A stretch of 64,000 bases of DNA, from positions 1 through 64,000 of the forward strand of contig NZ_LARW01000051.1 in assembly GCF_000971055.1 (NCBI RefSeq). Reading direction: 5' to 3'. Positions 43,191-50,922 of the stretch are shown in pieces. Origin of the DNA: Sphingomonas sp. SRS2 (GTDB lineage: Bacteria; Pseudomonadota; Alphaproteobacteria; Sphingomonadales; Sphingomonadaceae). Every line of letters starts with the position of its first letter. The stretch's first letter is position 1. The notes under the pieces were generated by a model. It was not told the origin of the DNA, did no database searches, and saw only the letters and a program-made list of their open reading frames with translations. The translations under genes were made by a program, and so were the position numbers.

Positions 43191-43382
43191 CTAGAGGACT
43201 GAGGTTCCGGCAAATTCGTACCCGACGATGTCCCAGTCGCTCTCGCGCGGGGCTGCTTGCCATCGCTGCCAGCGCCGAGCCTTCGCCTTTATCGGCTCTG
43301 AGATCTTCCCGTTACGATAGCTGACCCGGACGATGCTCTCCGGCTCGACAGGACACGCGCCGCCGTCATGTGGTTTCATCAT
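43191..43382 (-). CDS. Small phage protein, 63 aa
   Basis: MMKPHDGGACPVEPESIVRVSYRNGKISEPIKAKARRWQRWQAAPRESDWDIVGYEFAG. The pattern 'DGG.CPV.P...V.V.YR.G...A..W.W....DIV.Y' recurs in many phage genomes as an unnamed small protein. It lies 3 bases after the stop of the gene before it. Confidence 0.65.
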   Translation of the reverse strand: MMKPHDGGACPVEPESIVRVSYRNGKISEPIKAKARRWQRWQAAPRESDWDIVGYEFAGTSVL

Positions 43383-43385
43383 CAG

Positions 43386-43763
43386 TTAGAGCGCGATCGT
43401 CAGGTTCCAGATGACCACCCCAGCCTGCACGCCCATCGTGATCTGGGCGGCCCGCCGCGCCCCGGCAGGATCGCGATCCTGCAACAGCGAAATGCCGGTG
43501 AGGTAGAGCAGTGACTTGCCTGCCGCATAGGCGGCGAGCTTGCCAGCTGACGGACGGCGGCCGACGATCGCGCGCGCCACTGGGTTGGCCTCCTGCCCGC
43601 CTTGGCGGACGACCGAATAGGTCGAGCCAGCGTCAGCGAAAAACAGAGCCGAGGTTCCCCATGCTTCGTCGGGCATCTCGGCGATGCGATCGCCCAGTGA
43701 GCGACCGTGCGCCGGACTGGCGGCGGCAAGCGCCAGCGCGATAGCTGCCAGCACCGCCTTCAC
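43386..43763 (-). CDS. Membrane/exported phage protein, 125 aa
   Basis: GTG start at 43763, overlapping the preceding stop by 4 bases. Signal-like N-terminus (VKAVLAAIALALAAASPAHG), then ALFFADAGSTYSVVRQGGQEANPVARAIVGRRPSAGKLAAYAAGKSLLYLTGISLLQ, and a last hydrophobic helix (ITMGVQAGVVIWNLTIAL). The 'DAGST....G..E.NP....G..P' pattern occurs in small membrane proteins of unknown function. May take part in lysis or in lysogenic conversion. Confidence 0.65.
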   Translation of the reverse strand: MKAVLAAIALALAAASPAHGRSLGDRIAEMPDEAWGTSALFFADAGSTYSVVRQGGQEANPVARAIVGRRPSAGKLAAYAAGKSLLYLTGISLLQDRDPAGARRAAQITMGVQAGVVIWNLTIAL

Positions 43764-43993
43764 GATTGCGCCTGGCGCGCGACGAGCGCCGCGTCGAATA
43801 GTTGGCCGATGCGCAGCGTTTCGGCATGGGTTCGATCGAGCATCGCCTGAAGAACGGCGAGATCGTCGGTCGCGAACGCCTCGCGCGCCTGGTCGACGGC
43901 GGCGATCGCGGTGTCGATCGCTTGGGCCGTCTGGCCGGCGAGTACAACGGCGCGCAGAACGGTTTCCGCGATTTCGAGGTAGGACGCGCTCAT
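43760..43993 (-). CDS. Small helical phage protein, 77 aa
   Basis: MSASYLEIAETVLRAVVLAGQTAQAIDTAIAAVDQAREAFATDDLAVLQAMLDRTHAETLRIGQLFDAALVARQAQS. All-helical, no membrane helix. Overlaps both neighbours by 4 bases. Unknown function. Confidence 0.62.
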   Translation of the reverse strand: MSASYLEIAETVLRAVVLAGQTAQAIDTAIAAVDQAREAFATDDLAVLQAMLDRTHAETLRIGQLFDAALVARQAQS

Positions 43994-44421
43994 TGCGAGC
44001 GCGCCGCAATGATGCGGAGGATTTCAGCGGTGCCGAGCGCGATCGCGTCGGCGAGCTGCAGGCGCTGCTCGGCCGTGGGCGCGTTGTAGGCATCACTGAG
44101 GGCGCGGACCATCGCCGTGTTGATCTCGCGAAGGCGAGGCACTGCGCTGTCAGGGATTGTGCCATTCGCCACGAACGGTAGCGCCAGCATTGCGGCCGAC
44201 TGGAAGGCGGTTTCGGCCGCGATCAGGCATTGCATGCTGGCGGCGCGGGCCTTTGCCGGCGTGGCGTTGAGGCCGGCGCGCGCCGCGGCGCAGATATCGA
44301 CGACTGCTGGCGCGGCATCCGTGCTGGCGGAATTGACGGCCAACGGGCCGCATGCGGTAAGTGTCGGGGTGGCCAAGCATAGCGCGACCGAAGACCCGAT
44401 CAGGCGGGCAATTTGTTTCAT
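43990..44421 (-). CDS. Phage lipoprotein, 143 aa
   Basis: ATG 44421 starts MKQIARLIGSSVALCLATPTLTAC, a lipoprotein signal with lipobox TLTAC. The mature protein is Ala-rich and helical with further Cys residues. GGAGG precedes the start. It is the first gene of a four- to five-gene leftward accessory operon driven from the shared region 44422-44554. It could be a spanin-like or surface lipoprotein. Confidence 0.68.
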   Translation of the reverse strand: MKQIARLIGSSVALCLATPTLTACGPLAVNSASTDAAPAVVDICAAARAGLNATPAKARAASMQCLIAAETAFQSAAMLALPFVANGTIPDSAVPRLREINTAMVRALSDAYNAPTAEQRLQLADAIALGTAEILRIIAARSQ

Positions 44422-44497
44422 GGGAACCTCCTGCACGATCGACCGGTTGCATCCCGGCGATCGATGTGCAGGCTTGGGGGACGAATCACGCTGCAAT

Positions 44498-44519
44498 AAC
44501 CGTCCGACATCGGACGGTT
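44498..44519. promoter_or_regulatory. Late-promoter palindrome, rightward operon
   Basis: A perfect 22-bp palindrome: AACCGTCCGA, CA spacer, TCGGACGGTT. Its core AACCGTC-N7-GGACGG recurs at 33145-33164 before the leftward late operon. TTATCC near 44540-44545 could be a -10 with no good -35, as in activator-dependent Mu promoters. The palindrome is about 36 bases before the protease ATG and 77 before the divergent lipoprotein start, so it may serve both directions. Confidence 0.7.
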
Positions 44520-44554
44520 AGCGGGATCGATCTTGCCCCTTATCCCTTGGCGTC

Positions 44555-45505
44555 ATGAATGAGACGCCCCCAATCGAGATTTTCCGCCCTGGCACTTTCG
44601 AGAGTGCAGAAGGCGAGACCGTCAGCTTCTCCGCGGAGTATCTCGCCTCGATCGCGGCCGGCTATAGCCCCGCGCTTTTCGACGCGCCGATCGTCGTAGG
44701 TCATCCGAAGATGAACGCTCCAGCCTATGGCTGGGTCGCAGGGTTGCGGATGGACGGCGACATCCTCGTCGCGGATCCGCAGGACGTCGATGTCAGCTTC
44801 GCCGAGCTCGTCCGCGCAAAGCGTTACAAGAAGGTTTCCGCGCAGTTTTATCCGCCGAACCACCCAGCGAACCCCACGCCGGGCGTCCATTATCTCAAGC
44901 ATATCGGCTTCCTTGGTGCTGCGGCGCCAGCGGTGAAAGGGCTTCGCGAAGTCTCGTTCTCCGAAGAGCAGCAAGCCGACTGCGTCACCCTCGACATTAT
45001 CGACCAGGAGAAAGACATGAAATCCCAGCAGGAGCAGGAGGCGTCCTTCGCCGAGCGCGACACCGTACTGACGCAGCGTGAAAACGCGCTGAAGGCACGG
45101 GAGGATGCCGCGGCCAAAGCCGAGCAGGATGCCCGCCACGCCTCGAACGTTTCATTTGCCGAGGCGCAGGTCGCCGCCGGGTTGCTGCTTCCCGCCGGTA
45201 AAGATCTCGCCGTGCTCGTCCTAGATGGCCTCGAAGCCGTCGAAACGATCTCTTTCGGTGAAGGCGACGTGATCGAGCTCACGCCCAACGCTGCATTCCG
45301 GAAGCTGTTCGACCAGGCTGTTCCAATGATCTCCTTCGGAGAGAAGGCCAAGGGGTCCGATAAGAGTGAGCCCCTCGACGCCCACAAGCTCGCTGCCGAG
45401 GCCCAGTCCTTCATGGAAACCGAGCACAGGGCGGGTCGCATGATCACCATCGCCGCGGCTGTCCGTCACATCGAGAAAAACGGTCCTGCCAAGCCGGCCG
45501 CCTGA
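44555..45505 (+). CDS. Phage protease/scaffold (Mu gpI family)
   Basis: 316 aa. The N-terminal Mu-I protease domain (EIFRPGTF....GETVSFSAEYLASIAAGYSPALFDAPIVVGHPKMNAPAYGWVAGL; GVHYLKHIGFLGAAAPAVKGL) is followed by a coiled-coil scaffold region (QEASFAERDTVLTQRENALKAREDAAAKAEQDA). It cleaves and organises the procapsid. No Shine-Dalgarno sequence is seen and the predicted transcript start is very near the ATG, so initiation may be leaderless. Confidence 0.87.
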   Translation: MNETPPIEIFRPGTFESAEGETVSFSAEYLASIAAGYSPALFDAPIVVGHPKMNAPAYGWVAGLRMDGDILVADPQDVDVSFAELVRAKRYKKVSAQFYPPNHPANPTPGVHYLKHIGFLGAAAPAVKGLREVSFSEEQQADCVTLDIIDQEKDMKSQQEQEASFAERDTVLTQRENALKAREDAAAKAEQDARHASNVSFAEAQVAAGLLLPAGKDLAVLVLDGLEAVETISFGEGDVIELTPNAAFRKLFDQAVPMISFGEKAKGSDKSEPLDAHKLAAEAQSFMETEHRAGRMITIAAAVRHIEKNGPAKPAA

Positions 45506-45543
45506 TCTAGCGACAGTTCCGAAACAAAATAACGGAGTTAATT

Positions 45544-45927
45544 ATGACCGGCACCTCTGCCCAAGGCACCAAGGGATTTAAGGCGGGCGGCGCGATCGGC
45601 GCGCGGCTCTTCATCAAGTTCGGCTCGGCAGACGATAGCGTCGTCCAGGGCGCGGCCGCTACCGACCTGTTGATCGGGGTATCTACTGACATCTCCGCCG
45701 ATAGCGGGGAGCCGGTCGATGTCCACACCGACGGCATTCGCGAGATCATCTATGGCGGCAACGTCACTCGCGGCGCGAAGCTGACCTCCGACGCGAGCGG
45801 CAAGGCGATCACGGCCGCGCCGGCCCAGGGGGTCAATAATCAGATCGGTGGGATCGCGATGGTCAGCGGTGTGTCTGGTGACATCGGCCTGGTGAAGATC
45901 GCGCCCAGCACCATGCAGGGTGCCTAA
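45544..45927 (+). CDS. Capsid decoration protein-like, DUF2190-type
   Basis: 127 aa, Gly/Ala/Ser-rich beta protein (TKGFKAGGAIGARLFIKFGSADDSVVQGAAATDLLIGVSTDISADSGEPVDVHTDGIREIIYGGNVTRGAKLTSDASGKAI). The turn pattern is that of lambda gpD-like/DUF2190 head-stabilising proteins, and it lies between protease and capsid as expected. Confidence 0.75.
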   Translation: MTGTSAQGTKGFKAGGAIGARLFIKFGSADDSVVQGAAATDLLIGVSTDISADSGEPVDVHTDGIREIIYGGNVTRGAKLTSDASGKAITAAPAQGVNNQIGGIAMVSGVSGDIGLVKIAPSTMQGA

Positions 45928-45968
45928 CCTCCCGCCAATTCTCGAAAACGTCCACAGGAGACCGTAAC

Positions 45969-46892
45969 GTGCTTTCCCCCTATCCCATCGATCCGGCGCT
46001 CACGGCCATCGCGGTCGCCTATCGCAACGCCGACTATATTGCCGACCTGGTCCTGCCGCGAATCCGCGTGAACAAGCAGAAGTTCAGCTTCATGCAGTAT
46101 TCCTCGGACACGTTTTTCAACATTCCCGACACCAAGGTCGGCCGTAAGTCGAAACCGAATGAGGTCTCGCTCGAAGGCACCGAAGTGACGGACTCCACCG
46201 AGGACAATGCTCTCGACGGTGGCGTTCCCATGGCCGACATCGACAATTCGGACGAGCGTTATGACCCGCTCGGCCTAGAAGTGATGCTCATCCAGGAACT
46301 GATCGCGCTCGCGCGAGAAAAGCGGGCGGCCGACCTAGTCTTCACCGCGGCGAATTATCCCAGCGGATTGAAGGCCACGCTGAGCGGCACGAGCCAGTTC
46401 AGCCATGCATCTTCGACGCCGATCAAGACGATCAACGACGCGTTGGACCTGCCGCTGATGCGGCCCAATCAGCTCGTCTTCGGACAGAAGGTGTGGACCA
46501 CCATCCGGTCGCATCCCCAGATCGTCGAAGCCTGCCTGGGCACCGGTGCCGCTGCAGGCAATGTTTCACGCCAGCAGGTCGCCGAACTGTTCGAGGTCAA
46601 GGAAGTGCTAGTCGGCTCGGCTCGAGGGAACAGTGCGAAGCGTGGACAGGCCGCAAGCCTGACCCGGCTTTGGGGCAATCAGCTCGCCATGCTCTACAAG
46701 GCCCCGGTCCCCGACGCCAAGGATGTCGTCACGTTCGGCGGCACCTTCGAGTTTGGCGATCGCATTGCTTCGAAATGGGAAGACAAGAACATGGGAATGC
46801 GCGGCGGCATCGCCGTCCGCACCGGCGAGAGCGTTAAGGAACGCGTGATCGCCCAGGACGCGGCATACCTTTTCGACGCCGCTATCGCCTGA
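45969..46892 (+). CDS. Major capsid protein
   Basis: 307 aa from GTG 45969, after a GGAG ribosome site. HK97-type coat protein order: N-arm, E-loop region (DTFFNIPDTKVGRKSKPNEVSLEGTEVTDSTEDNALDGGVPM), spine helix (LIQELIALAREKRAADLVF) and P domain (LVFGQKVWTTIRSHPQIVE). Placed after protease and decoration genes. Closest to the transposable-phage capsids other than Mu gpT, by general look. Confidence 0.87.
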   Translation: MLSPYPIDPALTAIAVAYRNADYIADLVLPRIRVNKQKFSFMQYSSDTFFNIPDTKVGRKSKPNEVSLEGTEVTDSTEDNALDGGVPMADIDNSDERYDPLGLEVMLIQELIALAREKRAADLVFTAANYPSGLKATLSGTSQFSHASSTPIKTINDALDLPLMRPNQLVFGQKVWTTIRSHPQIVEACLGTGAAAGNVSRQQVAELFEVKEVLVGSARGNSAKRGQAASLTRLWGNQLAMLYKAPVPDAKDVVTFGGTFEFGDRIASKWEDKNMGMRGGIAVRTGESVKERVIAQDAAYLFDAAIA

Positions 46893-46979
46893 TCTCGGGC
46901 CCGGCGCGTCAGCGCCGGTTTCCCGGCGAGCGGCTCGGGGGCGTGCCGCTCGCCCAGAAACCCAGCCAGGAGAATTAAG

Positions 46980-47381
46980 ATGGGCTTCACTGCCAAGCAT
47001 ACCGTCCACCACAACGGAACCGAGTCCGTCGAAGGCAAGCCGGTGAAGTTCACTGACGCCGAGATGGCCGAATATCGGAAGGATCAAACAGGCCCGATCG
47101 CCGACCTGCTCGAACGCGGAGCGATAGAGGGTGCGCTCGACAAGGAGGGCGGGGCGAAGGCTGGCGGCGGCAAGGCCGCTGACAAGCCGACCGCCGCCGC
47201 ATCGGCCGACGAGGCGGGCGAGAAACCACTCGCGGAAATGCTGCCAATGCAGCTGGGGGCCCTCGCGAAGAAGCTTGGCATCCCGAAAGAGCCGAAGCTC
47301 GTCGGCGAGGATCTGATCGCCGCGATCGAAGCGAAGCGCGCCGAGATCGCCGCTGCCGCTGCGCCCGCCAGCGCCGAGTAA
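46980..47381 (+). CDS. Phage protein with C-terminal LEM/Rho-N-like helix pair
   Basis: 133 aa. The N-terminus (GFTAKHTVHHNGTESVEGKPVKFTDAEM) looks like a small capsid or head-tail protein. A Gly/Ala/Lys linker follows, and the C-terminal LPMQLGALAKKLGIPKEPKLVGEDLIAAIEAKRAEI resembles a short helix-extended-helix motif. Lies between capsid and gp36-type genes. Confidence 0.65.
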   Translation: MGFTAKHTVHHNGTESVEGKPVKFTDAEMAEYRKDQTGPIADLLERGAIEGALDKEGGAKAGGGKAADKPTAAASADEAGEKPLAEMLPMQLGALAKKLGIPKEPKLVGEDLIAAIEAKRAEIAAAAAPASAE

Positions 47382-47404
47382 TATCACCAGATAGGGGCGC
47401 TCCG

Positions 47405-47476
47405 ATGATCAGGATGGCGATCGCTGGATTTTTGACGATCGTCGGCCTGGTCATCGGCTGTGAGGCTGACCGATGA
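47405..47476 (+). CDS. Micro-protein, 23 aa, hydrophobic
   Basis: MIRMAIAGFLTIVGLVIGCEADR: one membrane-type helix ending in VIGC, a lipobox-like site. AGGGGC precedes the ATG, and its TGA overlaps the next gene's ATG (ATGA). It fills the only gap between two structural genes. Could be a real small protein or a translational-coupling leader. Confidence 0.45.
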   Translation: MIRMAIAGFLTIVGLVIGCEADR

Positions 47477-48207
47477 TCGTTGTGCAGAACATCGTAAAGC
47501 AGCCTGAAGAAGCGCTGCACTACGTCTTCGAGCTCGGCCAGGCCATCGCCTCGGTCACATCGATCGGCGCGATCGTGCGCGAGCTCGTCGCCGGCAGCGC
47601 GGACCTTGTCGTCTCGGCCTCGGTCGTTGACGGCGCTGCCACGGCCGAGATCTCTGGCGGCACCGATGGCGAGCGCTATTTGGTGACACTGCGCGCTGTG
47701 CCGTTTTCCGACGAAGATGGCGTGGTCGAGGCCGAGCTCGAAGTCGCCGTGGTCGACGGCAAATGGACGATGCCCGACGGCGGCGTCGCATATCTTTCCA
47801 TCTCCGATTTCGTCGATAGCTTCGGCCTCGAAGAAGTCGTTCGGATGACGGACAACGGCTCCGGCCGGATCGATAGAGCTATGCTGGTCGGCGCGCTGCG
47901 CCATGCGCAGGGTATCGTCGATATCAATTTGGGCGGTCGATACGCCGTGCCGCTCGCCACTGTTCCGGACGCCATCAAGACGGCGATCGCCGATATAGCT
48001 CGCGCTAGGCTCTATCCACGCGGCGCGCCCGACGGGGTCGCTGATGCCGCGAAGGTGGCCCACCGAATGCTGGAGCGGATCTCCACCGGCTCGCTGCCGC
48101 TGAGCATTCCGGCCGGCGAGCAGCCGGCCTCGGCCGAGAGCGATGCGCCCATCATGTTTACGCCTGGCCGAAAGGCCTACCCGGGCGGGCGCGGTTCGTC
48201 ATGGTAG
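47473..48207 (+). CDS. DUF1320 head-tail connector (Mu gp36-like) with N-terminal extra domain
   Basis: 244 aa. Residues about 1-100 form a beta-type domain (IVKQPEEALHYVFELGQAIASVTSIGAIVRELVAGSADLVVSASVVDGAATAEISGGTDGERYLVTLRA) like phage fibre-tail adaptor proteins. Residues about 105-220 are DUF1320 (YLSISDFVDSFGLEEVVRMTDNGSGRIDRAMLVGALRHAQGIVDINLGGRYAVPLATVPDAIKTAIADIARARLY). A fusion of two usually separate small head-tail proteins. Confidence 0.8.
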   Translation: MIVVQNIVKQPEEALHYVFELGQAIASVTSIGAIVRELVAGSADLVVSASVVDGAATAEISGGTDGERYLVTLRAVPFSDEDGVVEAELEVAVVDGKWTMPDGGVAYLSISDFVDSFGLEEVVRMTDNGSGRIDRAMLVGALRHAQGIVDINLGGRYAVPLATVPDAIKTAIADIARARLYPRGAPDGVADAAKVAHRMLERISTGSLPLSIPAGEQPASAESDAPIMFTPGRKAYPGGRGSSW

Positions 48208-48761
48208 GCGGCCTCAATCTTTCGGTTGAGTTGCAAGATCAGCTCAGCGCCGGCCTCAAGGGGCTTGAGGGCGCGGCGTTGAACATGACGCCCGCCTGGG
48301 CCGGGATCGCGAATTATTTGGTAGAAGAGGCGGAGGAACGGTTCCGCACCGAGACCGATCCGGCCGGCGTCCCGTGGAAGCCGTCGAGGCGCGTGCTGGA
48401 CGAGGGTGGGCAGACGCTGAGCTTGTCCGGCGATCTCCGCCGCTCGATCAAGCCGGACTGGGGATCCGACTTTGCATCCGCTGGTCCCGAGGCATCAGGC
48501 GGCGCGGCCGAGTATGCCGAGATCCATCAACGGGGTGGCATCATCCGCGCGCGCCCTGGTGTGGCGCGCAGCAAGGCGGGCCATGACGGTTCGACCCACT
48601 TCACCGCTCGAGCGCTCAATACGCCATTCGGGCCTCGCCAGTCCGTCACAATCCCGGCGCGTCCATATATGGGCCTATCGGCCGAGGGCGTTGACGAAGT
48701 GCTGTTCATCATCGCCGAACATCACCAGCGCGCGGCGGGCGGCGGCGAGATCGTTCGGTGA
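48201..48761 (+). CDS. Virion morphogenesis protein (Mu gpG family)
   Basis: 186 aa. ETDPAGVPWKPSRRVLDEGGQTLSLSGDLRRSIKPDW, AEYAEIHQRGG and IPARPYMGLS are the marks of the phage tail-completion/virion morphogenesis family. Overlaps both neighbours by a few bases in the head-tail module. Confidence 0.87.
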   Translation: MVGGLNLSVELQDQLSAGLKGLEGAALNMTPAWAGIANYLVEEAEERFRTETDPAGVPWKPSRRVLDEGGQTLSLSGDLRRSIKPDWGSDFASAGPEASGGAAEYAEIHQRGGIIRARPGVARSKAGHDGSTHFTARALNTPFGPRQSVTIPARPYMGLSAEGVDEVLFIIAEHHQRAAGGGEIVR

Positions 48762-49174
48762 AGGCTGGGCCGATCAAGGACCGGCTGAAGCCACTCGATT
48801 TTCGTCAGATTGGCGGCGAGGTCGAATGGGCTGGGCTGCGCCAGGCTCCCCCAGTCGGGCAGTTGCCCGCAGGGTTCATCGTCTTCGAGCAGGAAGTGGC
48901 GGGTGGCAATCAGCTCGACACCGGAATCTCTCAGGACGTTCCGGTCGATTTCATGGTCGCCATCATCCTCGACGCCCAAGGCCGTCGACCGGACAAGATC
49001 GACGACGCTCTCACGGAGCTGCGCGACGCAGTGCGCGATCATATAATCGGCTGGACCCATCCCGAGGCCAACCGACCCACGCTCTACCGGGGCGGCCGTT
49101 TGCTGTCCGTTGACGGACAGACGATCGCCTGGGGAGTCCGCTTTAGGACCGGTTATCATCTGAGGAGGGTTTAA
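48758..49174 (+). CDS. Tail terminator-like protein (Mu gp37-like)
   Basis: 138 aa from GTG 48758, overlapping gpG by 4 bases. DFRQIGGEVEWAGLRQAPP...FIVFEQEVAGGNQLDTGISQDVPVDFMVAIILDAQGRRPDKIDDALTELRDAVRDHIIGWTHP...FRTGYHLRR fits the phage tail-terminator fold of the Gp37/DUF1834 group. Confidence 0.75.
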   Translation: MKAGPIKDRLKPLDFRQIGGEVEWAGLRQAPPVGQLPAGFIVFEQEVAGGNQLDTGISQDVPVDFMVAIILDAQGRRPDKIDDALTELRDAVRDHIIGWTHPEANRPTLYRGGRLLSVDGQTIAWGVRFRTGYHLRRV

Positions 49175-49518
49175 TGGACGCTGACCAGGCGGCTGCCGGC
49201 ACCGGCGGCGATCACACGAGCGATATTATCGAGACAACGATCGCGCCTCCGATCGTGCCGGTCAAGCCGGTGAAAGCTCGCGCGCCGAAAAAGGCTAAGT
49301 CTCGGGCGGCCCGTAAGCCCGCGGCGACCACCGTTGCAGTCCTGGCCGACGCCGGCACGACGCGGCCCCGGCCCCGTGACGAGAGCGGCCGCGCCCTGGA
49401 CGAGCATGGCCTGCCGCTCAATGGCCCAGCTCGCGTCCGCGCGCTGGACGCTCTCGGCAAGCCCGATCCCAACACCCATCCCGATCAATGGCCCGCCCAG
49501 GGCGAGGTCCAGGAGTAA
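49174..49518 (+). CDS. Low-complexity phage protein, 114 aa
   Basis: Rich in Lys, Ala, Pro and Arg (VKPVKARAPKKAKSRAARKPAATTVAVL), with a conserved-looking C-terminus (RPRPRDESGRALDEHGLPLNGPARVRALDALGKPDPNTHPDQW). Shares a base overlap with the tail terminator. Small linker-type proteins of this sort occur before the tail tube gene. Function unknown. Confidence 0.6.
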   Translation: MDADQAAAGTGGDHTSDIIETTIAPPIVPVKPVKARAPKKAKSRAARKPAATTVAVLADAGTTRPRPRDESGRALDEHGLPLNGPARVRALDALGKPDPNTHPDQWPAQGEVQE

Positions 49519-49521
49519 GCT

Positions 49522-50460
49522 ATGTCCGCCATTCCGAAGTGCATTCTTGGAAAGAAGGAAAGCGTCTACGCCACCGATCCGACGCCTACGGCGGCGGATA
49601 ACGCTGTGCTGACGCGCAATTTCGCCTCAAAGGCCATCGAGCTCGACGTCGTCGAGCGCGGCCTCGATCTCCCCCATGCCGGCAGCACGCGCGGTCTGCA
49701 TGGCAATGAGCGCAAGCGAAACACCTTCGAGATCGAGATTGCCGGTTCCGGTGACGTCGACACCGCTCCGGCCTGGATGGAGTTCCTCGAATGCTGCGGG
49801 ATGACCGCGCCCGACATCACTCCCGACACCAAAGTCGAGCAGAAGATGTTGGCCGCGGGTGCTTCGGTGTCGTCGCTCGCGATGTACGACTGGTACAATA
49901 ACCAGAAGCGGGTCGGCGTCGGCGGGCGCGGGACGTTCGGATGGGACTTCACCGCAGGCGCGGTGCCGTTTTGGAGCTTCGATTTCCAGTTCCTCCTGCC
50001 TGCCGCCAACGCGATCGTGCAGAATAGCTTCTCAGCACCCACGCTCACCCGCTGGGCTGAACCGGTGCTGGTTAATACTGCCAATACCGACTTCACCGTC
50101 GATGGACATGCACTGACGCTGCGCAGTTTCTCAGGCGCGGCCAACGCTTCGGTCGAGGTCCGCAATCTTGTCGGCGGCAACTATGTGAAGCGCGCCAACC
50201 ATGCCGTGACCGTCCGGATCCTGGCCGAAGCGCCCGATGTGAGCACGAAGAACTATTTCAGCCTTCTTCGCTCCGGCGCTCACGTCCCTGTGCAGCTGAT
50301 CCACGGCACGGTCGCCGGTAACATCGTGCAGTTCGACAGTACGCACCTCGAGATCGTCTCGATCGACATCAACGAGGAAGGCGAAGTCCCGATGATCGAG
50401 ATCAACGGCAAGCTGAATATCTCGGTCGGCCAGGACGACATTCTGATCACCACTAAATAA
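49522..50460 (+). CDS. Major tail tube protein
   Basis: 312 aa. SVYATDPTPTAADNAVLTRNFASKAIELDVVERGLDLPHAGSTRGLHGNERKRNTFEIEIAGSGDVDTAPAWMEFLECCGM is the start of siphovirus-type tail tube proteins of transposable phages. The C-terminal half is beta-rich (FDSTHLEIVSIDINEEGEVPMIEINGKLNISVGQDDILITTK). No sheath gene is present, so the tail is probably non-contractile. Confidence 0.82.
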   Translation: MSAIPKCILGKKESVYATDPTPTAADNAVLTRNFASKAIELDVVERGLDLPHAGSTRGLHGNERKRNTFEIEIAGSGDVDTAPAWMEFLECCGMTAPDITPDTKVEQKMLAAGASVSSLAMYDWYNNQKRVGVGGRGTFGWDFTAGAVPFWSFDFQFLLPAANAIVQNSFSAPTLTRWAEPVLVNTANTDFTVDGHALTLRSFSGAANASVEVRNLVGGNYVKRANHAVTVRILAEAPDVSTKNYFSLLRSGAHVPVQLIHGTVAGNIVQFDSTHLEIVSIDINEEGEVPMIEINGKLNISVGQDDILITTK

Positions 50461-50520
50461 CCGCGCCGCGTGGGTCGGGCGCTTCGGTGCCCCGCCCTGT
50501 CGGCCGGGGGGAGACTTCCA

Positions 50521-50922
50521 ATGAGCTACAAGATCGTTGCCAACCGTCGGGCCTGGTGGCCGGTGACCGTCCCGGTGACAGCCGAGGACGGAACCGTAGG
50601 CGAGCACGCTTTCGAGCTGCGGTTCATCCTGCATAAGGTCGATCGCCAGGAAGAGCTCGAGGAAATCGTAAAGGCCAAGATGGTCGAGGCGGTAAAGGCC
50701 AAAGAGGCCGGCGACGACGTCACGTCGTCGATGGTGCAGCGTGACATGCTCAAAATGTTCGCTGACGACTGGCGGGGCGTTCTCGCCGAAAACGAAGAGC
50801 CGCTGGTCTGGAATGACGAAAACGTAAGGCTCCTGATGAACGAGCCGCGATTATTCGATCGGGCGATGGTGGCCTATCGCCTCTGCCTGGCAGGCGGACA
50901 GGAAATCCGCCAGGGAAATTGA
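50521..50922 (+). CDS. Tail assembly chaperone, N-terminal product
   Basis: 133 aa from ATG 50521 after GGGGGGAG. MSYKIVANRRAWWPVTVPVTAEDGTVGEHAFELRFILHKVDRQEELEEIVKAK is typical of the G-type chaperone before a tape measure gene. Its last codons are CAG-GGA-AAT-TGA, giving the slippery heptamer GGGAAAT just before the stop, and the next reading frame is in -1. A fraction of ribosomes should make a GT-type fusion. Confidence 0.8.
   Translation: MSYKIVANRRAWWPVTVPVTAEDGTVGEHAFELRFILHKVDRQEELEEIVKAKMVEAVKAKEAGDDVTSSMVQRDMLKMFADDWRGVLAENEEPLVWNDENVRLLMNEPRLFDRAMVAYRLCLAGGQEIRQGN
50913..50919 (+). promoter_or_regulatory. Programmed -1 frameshift site GGGAAAT
   Basis: The heptamer is in the correct phase (G-GGA-AAT in the zero frame), immediately before the TGA of the first chaperone gene. 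A slip leads to TTG-AAG-GCC in the downstream frame. Lambda uses the related GGGAAAG at the same place. Confidence 0.7.
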
